NCBI RefSeq assembly: GCF_006442545.2
Contig: NZ_CP083952.1
Span: 3,093,501 to 3,157,500, forward strand
Direction: 5' to 3'
Source of the DNA: Mesorhizobium sp. B2-1-8
GTDB taxonomy: Bacteria > Pseudomonadota > Alphaproteobacteria > Rhizobiales > Rhizobiaceae
Length of the DNA stretch: 64,000 nucleotides
A program made the translations under genes and the position numbers. Positions 1 through 9,459 of this stretch are shown here, piece by piece (positions within the stretch are counted from its first letter, which is position 1; the number at the start of each line of letters is the position of its first letter). Below the pieces are notes generated by a model that saw nothing but the letters and a program-made list of their open reading frames with translations, ran no database searches and was not told the origin of the DNA.

Positions 1-4
1 GGTC

Positions 5-105
5 TTCTGCCGGAGCCGCTATTCCAGGCGGCTTCGCTGCCGTTGCCACGGCATCAGCGTGTGTTCTGCCGCAGCCACTTATTCCAGGCGGCTTCCGAGC
101 CGTTG
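5..105. repeat. imperfect tandem repeat at the 3' end of the lysozyme gene
   Basis: The segment around positions 5-45 resembles 64-105, with the shared core attccaggcggcttc at 21-35 and 81-95, exactly 60 bases apart. On the minus strand the second copy encodes the last codons of the lysozyme gene (residues NGSEAAWN) and the first copy lies beyond its stop codon, where the same NGSEAAWN string can be read again. A one-base indel separates the copies near their left edges. It looks like an old tandem duplication of the gene's tail, or the remnant of a second lysozyme copy continuing outside the window. Confidence 0.7.
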
Positions 106-854
106 AAGACGTTGATGTCGGACTTGCCGGTCATGCCGGGAACGATGCCGGTTCCGGTGTACTGCCAGAAGGTGAAGGGGTGGCTGCCATATTTCTCGCG
201 CGGGTGGCCGGCGACGGAGCGCAGCCAGTAGGGGTAGCCGCGGAAGCTCGACAGGTCGTTGTCCTCGAAGAAATCGACCGAGGTGTAGATGATCGGTTTC
301 TTGCCGTAATGGCGCTCGACGATCTCGAGGAAGGCGGTCATCTCAGCGCGCACCGTGGCCGCGTCGGGGCGCAGGCGGCAGGTCGGCGAGTTCGGGTTCC
401 ATTCCATGTCGAGAACCGGCGGCAATGCGGAGCGGTCGACGGGGACATTCTGGATGAACCAGCGCGCCTGCACGGCGGCGGGCGTGCAGAAATAGAAGAA
501 GTGATAGGCCGCGCGTGGAATCCCGTTGGCTTTGGTGCGCGCCCAGTGCTCGCTGAAATATTCATCGAAACGGTCGCCGCCTTCGGTCGCCTTGATGAAG
601 GCGAAGGAGATGCCGCTGGCCTTGGCCATCGGCCAGTCGATCGATGTCTGGTATTTGGAGACATCGGTGCCGTGGACGGCATAGTTCCACGGTGCGCCGC
701 TGTCCCACTCATGCGGCTTGGAATCGGCAAAGCGCGGCGCGCGCACGGCCACTATCGGACTGCTCGACGCGGACGGCGACAGCGGTGAGAGATCGTCCAC
801 GGTCGAGCAGGCGCCGAGCAGCGTCAGCATGAAAAGGACCGCAAGACGGCGCAT
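54..854 (-). CDS. GH25 family lysozyme-like lipoprotein
   Basis: This 266-residue protein is predicted to hydrolyse the beta-1,4 bond between N-acetylmuramic acid and N-acetylglucosamine in peptidoglycan. It begins with a lipoprotein signal (hydrophobic residues 4-13, lipobox LGAC with Cys16). The GH25 barrel follows: DVSKYQ near residue 64, FIKATEG near 87-92, and the catalytic DxE signature as VLDMEWN with Asp149 and Glu151. The ATG at 854 is preferred because GGAAG sits six bases upstream; the longer frame would begin at a TTG at 866. The protein is probably anchored in the periplasm, facing the cell wall. The last codons are imperfectly repeated just downstream of the stop. Family assignment is confident; the substrate is inferred from the family. 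Confidence 0.9.
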   Translation of the reverse strand: MRRLAVLFMLTLLGACSTVDDLSPLSPSASSSPIVAVRAPRFADSKPHEWDSGAPWNYAVHGTDVSKYQTSIDWPMAKASGISFAFIKATEGGDRFDEYFSEHWARTKANGIPRAAYHFFYFCTPAAVQARWFIQNVPVDRSALPPVLDMEWNPNSPTCRLRPDAATVRAEMTAFLEIVERHYGKKPIIYTSVDFFEDNDLSSFRGYPYWLRSVAGHPREKYGSHPFTFWQYTGTGIVPGMTGKSDINVFNGSEAAWNKWLRQNTR

Positions 855-970
855 CGCAACTTCCAAGCCGGAATCAGCCGGTCGCTGATGGGTCTGTGCA
901 CTGATGGCCGAAGTTGGTCTGGCCCCCTCCAGGCGATCGCCCCACGCATCGCCCGGTCTATTCGTTTTCA

Positions 971-1019
971 GTGCATGTCATTGTCGCAAAACCGCTGCGC
1001 ACTTTTGGGCGACATGCAT
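971..1019. repeat. rhizobial palindromic repeat, type A, copy 1
   Basis: This 49-bp imperfect palindrome begins gtgcatgtca and ends gacatgcat, with an inner core of A-runs and T-runs around a GC centre. Closely related copies lie at 36446-36493 (inverted orientation), 37516-37562 and 42393-42441. It is the only structure seen in the 287-base gap between the divergent lysozyme and serine hydrolase genes; the rest of that gap shows no gene. Confidence 0.8.
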
Positions 1020-1141
1020 CCCTGTGATCGCCGATCATGGTTGATATCTGGTTTATGCGCTCGACAAGAAGCCCGATTTTGCGGAAGCAATGGCGGCAAT
1101 TCGATGACATAAAGATCGGGCGAGTGCCTGGGAGGCAATGG

Positions 1142-2521
1142 ATGCGGATCGTCGTCAGGATCATCAAATGGCTGCTTGGCCTGATCGTGCTGGCGGTCGC
1201 CGCGCTGTTGGCCTGGCTCTATATCGCGCCGCCGGAACTCATCCGCGTCGGCTCGGGCTATTCGGCCAAGATCGTCTGTTCCAACGTCTTCATCGCCGGG
1301 CGCGACCCCAACGAGGTGCTGGCTGTCGATGTGCAGGCGCCCGGCCACCCGCTGCTGCGGCTGATGCGGGTCTCGGTCGACAAGAACCGCGGTACGGTTT
1401 CCGCCGACCTGCTCGGCTTCCTCGGCAAGAGCGAGGCGGTGGCCCGCGACGGGCTGGGCTGTGCCTCGGTTCCCGACGGCGATGTCGGCAAGGCGCGGCG
1501 CACGGCCGTCCATGCCGAACCGGCCGCGACAAGCCAGGATGCGCTGTGGCCCGAGGGCGAACGGGTGGATGCCTCGCAGAACCCCGAAGTCTCGAAGGTC
1601 GTCGCGGACGACGCGATGGCCGGCACCGGCATGCGCGCGATCGTCGTGGTCAAGAACGGCCGCGTCGTCGCGGAACGCTATGGCGACGGCTTTTCGGCCA
1701 AGACGCCTCTGCTCGGCTGGTCGATGACCAAGACGGTCAACGCCGCCATCGTCGGCACACTGGTCAAGGACGGCAAGCTGGCGGTCGACAACAAGGGCCT
1801 GTTCGCGCCTTGGAAGGTCGACGGCCGCGCTGCGATCAGCCTTGCCGACATGATGGCGATGTCGAGCGGGCTGGAGTTCAACGAAGACTATGGCGACGTC
1901 GCCGATGTCACGCGCATGCTCTATCTCGAACCCGACATGGCGGGCTTTGCCGACTCCAAACCGCTCACCGGCGAGGTCGGCAAGGTGTTTTCCTATTCCA
2001 GCGGCACGGCGGTGATGCTGTCGCGCCTCTGGCAGGACGCGATCGGCGACAAGGCCAAGGCATTGACGTGGCCGCGCACGGCATTGTTCGAACCGCTCGG
2101 CATGCACAGCGCGGTGTTGGAGACCGACGAGCAGGGCACGTTCGTCGGCTCGTCCTATCTCTACGCCACGGCGCATGACTGGGCTCGCTTCGGCCAGTTC
2201 CTGCTGCAGGGCGGGGTATGGAACGGCAACCAGGTCCTGCCTTCCGGCTTCGTCGACTGGATGCGCGAGCCGGCATCCGCCTCGAAAGTCTACGGCAAGG
2301 GCCAGCTGTGGATCGAGGCGCCGGGCGACGAGGAAAATCCCGGCGCCGGCGTTGCTGCCGGCCTGCCCAAGGACACTTACTGGATGGAAGGCCATGACGG
2401 ACAGACGGTTGCCATCATTCCATCCGAGCAATTGGTGGTGGTGCGGCTGGGGCTAACGCCGGCCAAGCTCAATTATCGTCCGCAAGCAATGGTGGGCGCG
2501 CTGGTGAAGGCGCTGCATTAA
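1142..2521 (+). CDS. class C beta-lactamase-like serine hydrolase
   Basis: This 459-residue protein belongs to the serine beta-lactamase/penicillin-binding-like hydrolases. One membrane segment (about residues 5-24, IKWLLGLIVLAVAALLAWLY) should anchor it with the catalytic domain in the periplasm. Catalytic motifs are visible: SMTK (Ser194, Lys197), YSS (Tyr285), and HDG at 418-420 in place of the KTG triad. The start at 1142 has GGAGG at 1131-1135, six bases upstream; an in-frame upstream ATG at 1037 lacks such a site. The natural substrate could be a D-amino-acid peptide, an ester or a beta-lactam. The sequence does not decide, and many members of the group are esterases rather than resistance enzymes. 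Confidence 0.87.
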   Translation: MRIVVRIIKWLLGLIVLAVAALLAWLYIAPPELIRVGSGYSAKIVCSNVFIAGRDPNEVLAVDVQAPGHPLLRLMRVSVDKNRGTVSADLLGFLGKSEAVARDGLGCASVPDGDVGKARRTAVHAEPAATSQDALWPEGERVDASQNPEVSKVVADDAMAGTGMRAIVVVKNGRVVAERYGDGFSAKTPLLGWSMTKTVNAAIVGTLVKDGKLAVDNKGLFAPWKVDGRAAISLADMMAMSSGLEFNEDYGDVADVTRMLYLEPDMAGFADSKPLTGEVGKVFSYSSGTAVMLSRLWQDAIGDKAKALTWPRTALFEPLGMHSAVLETDEQGTFVGSSYLYATAHDWARFGQFLLQGGVWNGNQVLPSGFVDWMREPASASKVYGKGQLWIEAPGDEENPGAGVAAGLPKDTYWMEGHDGQTVAIIPSEQLVVVRLGLTPAKLNYRPQAMVGALVKALH

Positions 2522-2548
2522 GCGGCAGTCGATTGCTGCAAGTTTCTT

Positions 2549-2857
2549 CTATGCCGCAGTCGCCAAAGGCTTGGCGCGATCGACGCGCGCGCGCTCGTCG
2601 GGCGAGTTCATGACCGACCAGAGATCGCTACGGCGCTGCACGTTCAGCCAGAAATCCGGGCTGTTGCCGAAGACCCGCGCCAGAATAAGCGCGGTCGCAG
2701 CCGTCACGTTACGGCGGTCGTTGCACAATTCGTTCACATGCTTGCGCTGGACCCCCATCGCTTCGGCCAAAGCCGCCTGTGTCAGGCCAAGCGGTTGCAT
2801 GAATTCTTCCGTGAGGATTTCGCCAACTGTTGCAGGCTTGCGTGTGGTCATCAACAT
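2549..2857 (-). CDS. higA: HigA-family antitoxin
   Basis: This 102-residue helix-turn-helix protein is the antitoxin half of a HigBA pair. The N-terminal TVGEILTEEFMQPLGLTQAALAEAMG stretch is characteristic of HigA (shown here only as far as needed: TVGEIL, then LGLTQAALAEAMG), with the DNA-binding helices at about residues 24-45. It binds HigB and normally represses its own operon. The gene starts eight bases after the toxin stop, so the order is toxin first, as usual for higBA. GAGG lies six bases before the ATG at 2857; an alternative ATG is two codons further in. Confidence 0.9.
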   Translation of the reverse strand: MLMTTRKPATVGEILTEEFMQPLGLTQAALAEAMGVQRKHVNELCNDRRNVTAATALILARVFGNSPDFWLNVQRRSDLWSVMNSPDERARVDRAKPLATAA

Positions 2858-2865
2858 GTGTCACC

Positions 2866-3162
2866 TCATCTGTAACTATGGTCGTCGAGATAAATACCCG
2901 ACGCTTCACCGCGTCCGCCGTCCCACCGGAAGATCAGCCGCCATTGGCTGTTGACGCGGATCGAATGGAAGCCATCGAGATTGCCGCGCAACTTCTCGAA
3001 ATGGTTGCTGGGTGGCACACGCAAATCCAGATCGGTCATCGCGTCATCGATCATCTGGAGCTTGCGAAATAACCGGCTTTCAAGGTCGGACGGAATGTTG
3101 CGGGAGTGAATGTCTTCGACGAAGAAGGCCCGTAGCCATCCGTCCCGAAACCCGACGATCAC
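2866..3162 (-). CDS. higB: HigB-family toxin (RelE/ParE superfamily mRNA interferase)
   Basis: This 98-residue protein has the HigB fold signature: VIVGFRDGWLRAFF at the start, SRLFRKLQMIDDA in the middle and the terminal strands WRLIFRWDGG and GIYLDDHSY. Family members cut mRNA on the ribosome and are neutralised by HigA. The start is a GTG at 3162 with GGAGG seven bases upstream; the open frame extends further but the added residues do not match the family. An exact inverted repeat overlaps the ribosome binding site and is a likely operator. Confidence 0.88.
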   Translation of the reverse strand: MIVGFRDGWLRAFFVEDIHSRNIPSDLESRLFRKLQMIDDAMTDLDLRVPPSNHFEKLRGNLDGFHSIRVNSQWRLIFRWDGGRGEASGIYLDDHSYR

Positions 3163-3167
3163 TTTCG

Positions 3168-3184
3168 ACCTCCAGCGTGGAGGT
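3168..3184 (-). promoter_or_regulatory. candidate HigA operator overlapping the higB ribosome binding site
   Basis: ACCTCCAGCGTGGAGGT is a perfect inverted repeat with 7-base arms and a 3-base centre. Read on the minus strand its right arm contains the GGAGG used by higB. A second short palindrome, GGTA-ATG-TACC, overlaps its outer edge at 3182-3192. Antitoxins of this family usually bind such a palindrome at their own promoter; binding here is inferred. Confidence 0.6.
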
Positions 3185-3295
3185 AATGTACCACCCCTTG
3201 GGCCTTTCGGCAAACCGTGATTGGCTAACCAGTCGATCCATCCGCGGGATCGTCCGTGGGACCTGAAACGTTGCTCGCCGATCATGTCTCCGATG

Positions 3296-3961
3296 TCAGA
3301 TGCCGAGCTTGATGACCGCCAGCCATGCATAGCCCCGATAAAGCGTGCGAAACCGGAAGGTTGCGCCGGTTCGCTTAGCTTCCGATTCCAGGACTCCACG
3401 CAGGGATGCACGTGGCGTGACGTGGAATTTATTCAGCCATCCGCGTAGCAAGGTGCGGAACCAGCCCGGCAGACCTTCCTGCTGCCCGAAATCGACTATG
3501 TGCAGCGAGCCCGTGGGGGCGAGCGCGGCAAGTGCTGCCGAGACCGTCTTCTCCCAGCCCGGGATCATCGACAGCGAATAGGATACGAAGATGCGGTCGA
3601 ACCGTTCGATGCCATAAAGCGCGCCCGCGTCGAAATCGGTGGCGTCGCCCCTTGCCAGTGTTACGCGATCCGACAGGCCTTCGCGGTCGATCGCCTTGCC
3701 GGCCGTCTCCAGCATTTCGGCCGAAATATCGAGCCCGAAGAACCGCGCATCGGGATAGCCGCGGGCGGCCAGGATGATGTTGCGGCCGGTGCCACAGCCA
3801 AGTTCCAACACGGTACCGCCCGGCGGCAGGTCCAGTCCCGCGATCAGCCGGTCGCGGCCGAGCAGGTAGTATTTGCGGGTCAGGTCATAGATGTGGCGCT
3901 GCCAGCGGTAGACGCCGTCCATCAGTTCGGCGTGGCTGGCCGGCAGCTCCGTCGTGCTCAT
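3296..3961 (-). CDS. btaB: BtaB-like N-methyltransferase of betaine lipid synthesis
   Basis: This 221-residue SAM-dependent methyltransferase has the motif I loop VLELGCGTGRN at residues 51-61 and GLDISAEML as motif II. With the upstream gene it should convert diacylglyceryl-homoserine into the trimethylated betaine lipid DGTS by three N-methylations at the inner membrane. Its ATG overlaps the stop of the preceding gene by four bases (ATGA), which indicates translational coupling. The assignment rests on the pairing with btaA plus the methyltransferase fold, both as known from Rhodobacter and Sinorhizobium. Confidence 0.9.
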   Translation of the reverse strand: MSTTELPASHAELMDGVYRWQRHIYDLTRKYYLLGRDRLIAGLDLPPGGTVLELGCGTGRNIILAARGYPDARFFGLDISAEMLETAGKAIDREGLSDRVTLARGDATDFDAGALYGIERFDRIFVSYSLSMIPGWEKTVSAALAALAPTGSLHIVDFGQQEGLPGWFRTLLRGWLNKFHVTPRASLRGVLESEAKRTGATFRFRTLYRGYAWLAVIKLGI

Positions 3962-5223
3962 GCCGCGCGCTTCACATAGAGGTGGAAGCCGCCATAGATG
4001 GCCGAGCGGTCGCGGGCCGAGAATTCGCGCGATGCTTCATCCTGATAGTCCCACTGATCGAGCAGCGAGGTCGAGACGCGCCCCGGCAGCAGACTGGGCT
4101 CGGCGGCGGTGCGGAAGATGACGCGGGCCCCGGCGGAGGCGGTGCGGGTGATCTCCGACCACAGCGCGTTGAGCTGGTCGTCGGTCATCCAGTCCTGTGC
4201 GTCGAGCAGGATGAAGCGGTCGACGGCGCCTGCATCCTTGCCGGCGAGGAATTCGATCAGGTTGGCGTGATGGATGGCGACGCGGTCGATATTGCCGCGG
4301 ATGGTCTCGTAGTTGCGCTTTTCCAGATAGGCGGGCAAGGCGGCCTCGCCGGGCTCGGGATAGCGGCGCGCAAAGGCTTGCCAGGCGAAATAATTGTTTT
4401 CCAAGGGGAAATCACAGGCGAGTTTTTCCAACCGGGCCTTCAGAACGCTGGCCATGGTGCCGTCACCGGAAGTGATCAGCGAATCATACTGCGCCGGCGG
4501 GATGCCGAGACCGAACAGGGAAGCTTTTCGCGAGGTCGCCCATTTCAGAAGCTTCTTGTCGAAAACCGGCGCCAGCTCCTCGTTGAAGAAGCGGCGCTGT
4601 TCGCCGATGTTCCTGGCTTCCATCATGCGGGCCGGGTTGACGCCGAAGAATTTCGCCGTGCGGTGGCCCATGGCGATGAACAGGCCGAGCAGGCCGGTCT
4701 GGTAGAAATTGCGGTCGAAAACGCCGATGCGCCTGTTGCCACGCCAGTTGCGGCGCTCCCAATAGTGGCGGCTGACCGGATCGAGATGCGGGGCGATGAA
4801 GCGGTCGTAGGCCTCGGAATTGTGGCTTGTGTCCGCTGCACCGAAGAAGCGGAAGAGATCGCCCTGCGAAGGCAGATGGCGCACCGCCTCCAGCTTCATG
4901 CGGTTCAGCGCGATGTGGGCAGCGTTGAGGTCGACGGCGTCGATCCGTCCCGGCGAGCGGGTGAGGTATGCCAGGATGTTGCAGCCGCCCGAGGCGATGG
5001 TGACGACGCGGTGACCCTGGCCAAGCTGCATCGCGTCCATGTCGACGTCGGGGTCTTCCCAGATCTGCGGATAGACGAGGCCGGAAAACAGGAAGGCGAA
5101 CAATCGCTCGGAGATCCCGGCTTTCGAAAGCGGGCGGTTCTGGTAGACGGCTTTTCCAACTTCCTTGCCGCGGCGAAAAACCAGATCCGAGGAGACGTCC
5201 GTCATAGCAATGTGATTCCCCAT
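3958..5223 (-). CDS. btaA: BtaA-like S-adenosylmethionine:diacylglycerol 3-amino-3-carboxypropyl transferase
   Basis: This 421-residue protein matches BtaA, which transfers the aminocarboxypropyl group of SAM to diacylglycerol, giving diacylglyceryl-homoserine. Recognisable segments are LVYPQIWEDPDVDM near residue 50, VVTIASGGCNILAYL near 73-87 and DAVDLNAAHIALNRMK near 95-110. DGTS replaces phospholipids when phosphate is short, and in Sinorhizobium the operon is under PhoB control; a near-perfect Pho box lies 32 bases upstream here. An alternative ATG at 5205 is possible. Confidence 0.93.
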   Translation of the reverse strand: MGNHIAMTDVSSDLVFRRGKEVGKAVYQNRPLSKAGISERLFAFLFSGLVYPQIWEDPDVDMDAMQLGQGHRVVTIASGGCNILAYLTRSPGRIDAVDLNAAHIALNRMKLEAVRHLPSQGDLFRFFGAADTSHNSEAYDRFIAPHLDPVSRHYWERRNWRGNRRIGVFDRNFYQTGLLGLFIAMGHRTAKFFGVNPARMMEARNIGEQRRFFNEELAPVFDKKLLKWATSRKASLFGLGIPPAQYDSLITSGDGTMASVLKARLEKLACDFPLENNYFAWQAFARRYPEPGEAALPAYLEKRNYETIRGNIDRVAIHHANLIEFLAGKDAGAVDRFILLDAQDWMTDDQLNALWSEITRTASAGARVIFRTAAEPSLLPGRVSTSLLDQWDYQDEASREFSARDRSAIYGGFHLYVKRAA

Positions 5224-5254
5224 TTGCTTTGGCGCAAGCGGGTAACGCAGGCTG

Positions 5255-5272
5255 ATGACAGGCCGGTGACAG
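5255..5272 (-). promoter_or_regulatory. Pho box upstream of btaAB
   Basis: On the minus strand the sequence is CTGTCAC-CGGC-CTGTCAT. It matches the PhoB consensus of two CTGTCAT direct repeats separated by four bases at 13 of 14 positions. It lies 32 bases upstream of the btaA start and is correctly placed to activate it under phosphate starvation. Binding was not tested. Confidence 0.82.
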
Positions 5273-5288
5273 CCTGTTGACGCCTTCT

Positions 5289-8200
5289 TTACAGTCTACC
5301 AAATCCCCCCGGCGTCGGCGTGGTCACAATGACAGCCTCGCCAGCATCGAGCACGGTCTGGTCGCAAGCCTTCAGCATGTCGACCGTGCCGTCGTTGCGG
5401 CGCACCTTGGTCGAGCCGACCTCGCCGTCGCCGCCGCCGTCCAGTCCTTGCGGCGGGCGGTTGCGGTGCGAGGACAGGATCGCGCATTCCATCTTCTCGA
5501 GGAAGCGGATGGCGCGTTTGGTGCCGTCGCCGGCATTCCATTTGCCCTTGCCGCCGGATCCCTGGCGGATGTGAAAATCCTCCAACACCACCGGAAAGCG
5601 CAGCTCCAGCACTTCCGGGTCGGTGAGGCGCGAATTGGTCATGTGGGTGTGCACACCCGAGGTGCCGGCAAAGCCGCGGCCGGAGTTCATATGGCCGGCC
5701 GGCGAGCCGGAGCAGATCGTCTCGTAGTACTGGTACTTCTTGTTGCCGAAGGTCAGATTGTTCATCGTTCCCTGCGCATTGGCCATCGCACCCATGGCGC
5801 CAAACAGCGCGTTGGTGACGTGCTGCGAAGTCTCGACATTGCCGGCGACGACGGCGGCAGGGTAGGTGGGCTTGAGCATGCAGCCATCAGGAATGACGAT
5901 GTTGATTGGTCTGAGGCACCCGGCATTCATCGGGATCATGTCCTCGACCATGACGCGGAAGGCGTAGAGCACGGCGGCACGAGCGACCGGCTCGGGCGCG
6001 TTGAAATTGTTCTTCTCCACCTTCGACGTGCCGGTGAAGTCGACGGTCGCTTCGCGCTTTTGCCTGTCGACCGATATCTTGACCTTGATCATCTGGCCGG
6101 TATCGGTCGGATATTCATACTCCGACGTGTCCGGCAGCCGCTCCAGCACGCGGCGCACGCTTTCGGCGGCATTGTCCTGGACATGGCCCATATAGGCTTC
6201 GACGACATCAAGGCCGAAATGCCCCACCATCTTGCGAAGTTCCGCCACACCCTTCTCGTTGGCGGCAATCTGCGCCTTCAGGTCGGCAATGTTCTGGTGC
6301 GGGTTGCGGGCGGGGTAGCGGTGGTCGGTGAGCAGCGTATGCAGCTCCGTCTCGCGGAATTTTCCGCGGTCGACGATGCGGAAATTGTCGAACAACACGC
6401 CTTCCTCGTCGACCGTGGTGGCGAGCGGCGTCATCGAGCCCGGAGCGGTGCCGCCAATGTCGGCATGGTGGCCGCGCGAGGCTGCCCAGAAGAGGATGTT
6501 TTTCTGGGCATCGTCGAAGACCGGCGTCACCACGGTGATGTCTGGCAGATGCGTGCCGCCATTATAGGGGGCGTTCAAGGCAAAGACGTCGCCGGGGTGG
6601 ATGTCGCCGGAGTTCAGCCGGATGATGGTTTCGACCGACCGATCCATGGAGCCGAGATGCACCGGCATGTGCGGCGCATTGGCGACCAGCGCCCCGGTAT
6701 GGTCGAAGACGGCGCAGGAAAAATCCAGCCTTTCCTTGATGTTGACGGAATAGGCGGTGTTCTGCAGCGTCACGCCCATTTGCTCGGCGATGGACATGAA
6801 GAGATTGTTGAAGACTTCGAGCATCACCGGATCGGCTTGCGTGCCAAGGGCAGCGGCGCGCGCTTTCTTTTCCGTGCGGCGTATGACGACGTGATTGAGG
6901 TTGGTGATTTCGGCCTGCCAGCCCGGCTCGACGACGATGGTCTGGTTCGGCTCGATGATCAGAGCGGGGCCGGCGACCAGATTGGACGGTCCGAGGTTCT
7001 CGCGACGGTAGACGCCGGCTTCATGCCACTGGCCCTCCGTGTAGATACGCCGGGTCTCGGAAGAGGCTGACTTGACCCTTCCCGGTCCGGCGGGCGCATA
7101 GGCTTCGGCGGTCGTCTGGCCGGCTTCGGTGCCTTCGACGCCGACCGTCTCGACGATCATCGGTTTGTCGTCATAGACGAAACCGAATTGCGCCTTGTGG
7201 GCGATTTCGAAATCGCGCCTGGCCTGGAAGATCGAGTCTGCCTCGAAATTCACCGGCAGTGCCGTGTCGGTGCCGTCATAGCGAATGTGCAGTACCGGCC
7301 TGGTGGCGACCGAGTCCTCGGCGATGCCTTGCGCCCCCAACTCCGCGATCACGGCCTTTTTCAAGGTGGCGATGAGGCCGCCGATTTCCGTTCTGGATTC
7401 CTCGGCAAGCGGCTTCAGCAGCGCCTGCTGGCGCGAGGCAAAGACCGAGGCCAGGCCGATGCCATAGGCCGACAGCAGGCCGGAGAAGGGATGGATCAGC
7501 ACCGCCTCCATGCCGAGCGCGTCGGCGACCAGGCAGGCGTGCTGGCCGCCGGCGCCGCCGAAACAGTTCAGGAGATATTCGGTGACATCGTAGCCGCGCT
7601 GCACGGAAATCTTCTTGATCGCATTGGCCATGTTCTCGACCGCGATGGTGACGAAGCCTTCGGCGACCGCTTCCGGCGAGCGGCCGTCACCGATCCCGGC
7701 GGCAAGAGCCGCGAATTTCGCGCGCACGGTTTCGGCATCGAGCGGCGCGTCCTGGCCGGGACCGAAGATCGACGGGAAGAAATCGGGCCGCAGCTTGCCC
7801 AGCATGACGTTGGCATCGGTGACGGCCAGCGGACCGCCGCGCCGGTAGGCGGCGGGGCCGGGATTGGCGCCCGCGGAGTCCGGTCCGACACGGAAACGGC
7901 CGGCCTCGTAATGCAGGATCGAGCCGCCGCCGGCGGCGACGGTGTGGATTCGCATCATCGGCGCGCGGACGCGCACGCCGGCGACTTCGGTATCGAAGGC
8001 ACGTTCATACTCGCCGTCATAGTGGGCGACGTCCGTTGACGTGCCGCCCATGTCGAAGCCGATGACCTTGTCGAAACCGGCGAGCCTCGCCGTCTCGACC
8101 ATGCCGACGACGCCGCCGGCCGGGCCCGACAGCAGCGCGTCCTTGCCCTGGAACATGTCGGCGGCGGTGAGGCCGCCGGAAGACATCATGAACATCAGGC

Positions 8201-8921
8201 GAGGGGATTCGTCGTTTTCTCCCGCCGCGCCCAGGTCTCCCGCCACCCTTTGTACGTAGCGTGAGAGGATGGGCGACAGATAGGCGTCGACCACGGCAGT
8301 GTCGCCGCGGCCGACCAGCTTGATCAGCGGCGAGACCTCGTGGCTGACCGAGACCTGGCCGAAGCCAAGCTTGCGGCAGACCTTGGCCACCGCCTTCTCG
8401 TGATCGGGATATTTCCAGGCATGCATGAAGACGATTGCAACGGCGTCGATGCCATCGGCCTTCGCTTGTTCTATGGCCGGCCGGCAAGCCGATATGTCGA
8501 GCAGCCGTTCGACGCAGCCATCGGCGAGCACGCGCTCGTCGATCTCGATGACGCGCTCGTAGAGTTGCTCGGGAAGAATGATCTCCTTGGCGAAGATGTC
8601 GGGTCGCGCCTGATAGGCGATCCTGAGCGCGTCGCGAAACCCCTTGGTGATGAGCAACAACACACGGTCGCCCTTGCGCTCCAGAAGGGCGTTCGTGGCC
8701 ACCGTGGTTCCCATCTTGATGTCGCCGATCAGGCCGGACGGGATCGTGGCGTCCGTTTCAAGGTCGAGCAGGTCGCGAATGCCCTGGATCGCGGCATCGG
8801 CATAGGCTTCGGGATTCTCAGACAGCAGCTTGCGCGGATGCAGCCCGCCTTGCGGGTCACGGCCGATAACATCGGTGAAAGTGCCGCCGCGATCGATCCA
8901 GAAATCCCATTTCGCGGTCAT
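5289..8921 (-). CDS. fused HyuA-HyuB hydantoinase / 5-oxoprolinase
   Basis: This 1210-residue protein carries both halves of the ATP-dependent oxoprolinase/hydantoinase family in one chain. The N-terminal HyuA-type half begins with [14 protein letters not shown] at residues 7-20 (actin-like nucleotide-binding strand) and includes [16 protein letters not shown] near 300. The HyuB-type half starts near residue 700 ([15 protein letters not shown]) and runs to the C terminus with glycine-rich segments. The length fits eukaryotic-type and rhizobial 5-oxoprolinases, which open 5-oxo-L-proline to glutamate with ATP. A hydantoin substrate is also possible. GGAG lies upstream of the ATG at 8921. The gene stands alone, so the substrate cannot be fixed from context. 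Confidence 0.88.
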   Translation of the reverse strand: MTAKWDFWIDRGGTFTDVIGRDPQGGLHPRKLLSENPEAYADAAIQGIRDLLDLETDATIPSGLIGDIKMGTTVATNALLERKGDRVLLLITKGFRDALRIAYQARPDIFAKEIILPEQLYERVIEIDERVLADGCVERLLDISACRPAIEQAKADGIDAVAIVFMHAWKYPDHEKAVAKVCRKLGFGQVSVSHEVSPLIKLVGRGDTAVVDAYLSPILSRYVQRVAGDLGAAGENDESPRLMFMMSSGGLTAADMFQGKDALLSGPAGGVVGMVETARLAGFDKVIGFDMGGTSTDVAHYDGEYERAFDTEVAGVRVRAPMMRIHTVAAGGGSILHYEAGRFRVGPDSAGANPGPAAYRRGGPLAVTDANVMLGKLRPDFFPSIFGPGQDAPLDAETVRAKFAALAAGIGDGRSPEAVAEGFVTIAVENMANAIKKISVQRGYDVTEYLLNCFGGAGGQHACLVADALGMEAVLIHPFSGLLSAYGIGLASVFASRQQALLKPLAEESRTEIGGLIATLKKAVIAELGAQGIAEDSVATRPVLHIRYDGTDTALPVNFEADSIFQARRDFEIAHKAQFGFVYDDKPMIVETVGVEGTEAGQTTAEAYAPAGPGRVKSASSETRRIYTEGQWHEAGVYRRENLGPSNLVAGPALIIEPNQTIVVEPGWQAEITNLNHVVIRRTEKKARAAALGTQADPVMLEVFNNLFMSIAEQMGVTLQNTAYSVNIKERLDFSCAVFDHTGALVANAPHMPVHLGSMDRSVETIIRLNSGDIHPGDVFALNAPYNGGTHLPDITVVTPVFDDAQKNILFWAASRGHHADIGGTAPGSMTPLATTVDEEGVLFDNFRIVDRGKFRETELHTLLTDHRYPARNPHQNIADLKAQIAANEKGVAELRKMVGHFGLDVVEAYMGHVQDNAAESVRRVLERLPDTSEYEYPTDTGQMIKVKISVDRQKREATVDFTGTSKVEKNNFNAPEPVARAAVLYAFRVMVEDMIPMNAGCLRPINIVIPDGCMLKPTYPAAVVAGNVETSQHVTNALFGAMGAMANAQGTMNNLTFGNKKYQYYETICSGSPAGHMNSGRGFAGTSGVHTHMTNSRLTDPEVLELRFPVVLEDFHIRQGSGGKGKWNAGDGTKRAIRFLEKMECAILSSHRNRPPQGLDGGGDGEVGSTKVRRNDGTVDMLKACDQTVLDAGEAVIVTTPTPGGFGRL

Positions 8922-9105
8922 GCGGCTGTCTCCGGTATTCCGTTTCTGGTGTCGTTGTTAAAGCGCCGAAGCGCCGGCAGCAACGTCGCCTGCATGCTAT
9001 TGATGTTACAGGTGGAAACGCAACGTTACGAAACCCATGGCCACTTAGGGCATTTCCTCTTCGACCGTTCACCGCAATGTGAGCGTGTGTTGAAGGAGAG
9101 ATGTT

Positions 9106-9312
9106 ATGAAAAAGCTCATTCTTGCGTCGGTATCGGCGCTTACATTGTTTGGCGTCGCGGCCTGCAGCGACAGCGGCACCGACAAGACCACGACCCAGAG
9201 CACCAATCCGCCGCCTGCCGAGCAGCCGATGAAGCCCGCGGCCCCGGCTGACAAGTCGACCAAGCCTGCCGAGCCGGCTCCGGCAACGCCAGCTCCTGCG
9301 CCCGCGCAGTAG
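9106..9312 (+). CDS. small Pro/Ala-rich lipoprotein
   Basis: This 68-residue protein has a signal peptide with a lipobox (FGVAAC, Cys near residue 20) and a mature part of low complexity rich in Pro, Ala and Lys (repeated PA, KPA and EPAPA units). A strong ribosome site AAGGAGAG precedes the ATG, and a terminator follows directly, so it is a stand-alone transcription unit. The function is unknown; the composition suggests a flexible periplasmic tether. Confidence 0.8.
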   Translation: MKKLILASVSALTLFGVAACSDSGTDKTTTQSTNPPPAEQPMKPAAPADKSTKPAEPAPATPAPAPAQ

Positions 9313-9340
9313 TTTGTAGCCAGTACGTGTCTTGGGAGAA

Positions 9341-9366
9341 AGGCCGGCTTTATGCCGGCCTTTTCT
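9341..9366 (+). terminator. Rho-independent terminator after the small lipoprotein
   Basis: AGGCCGGC pairs with GCCGGCCT across a five-base loop (TTTAT) and is followed by TTTTCTC. This is a standard intrinsic terminator. Confidence 0.85.
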
Positions 9367-9459
9367 CGTGGAGACCACCATCGGGACCGGCAATCGCCTT
9401 TTCGTGCACTTGCCCGGCAGCGGCCGTTATTGGCTTGATAGCGGGGACCGGTTGGCTTT

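Noticed and set aside
5277..7070. 597-codon open frame opposite the hydantoinase gene
   Set aside because: Composition is typical of an antisense shadow, with many His, Arg, Val and Gly residues and no recognisable motif.
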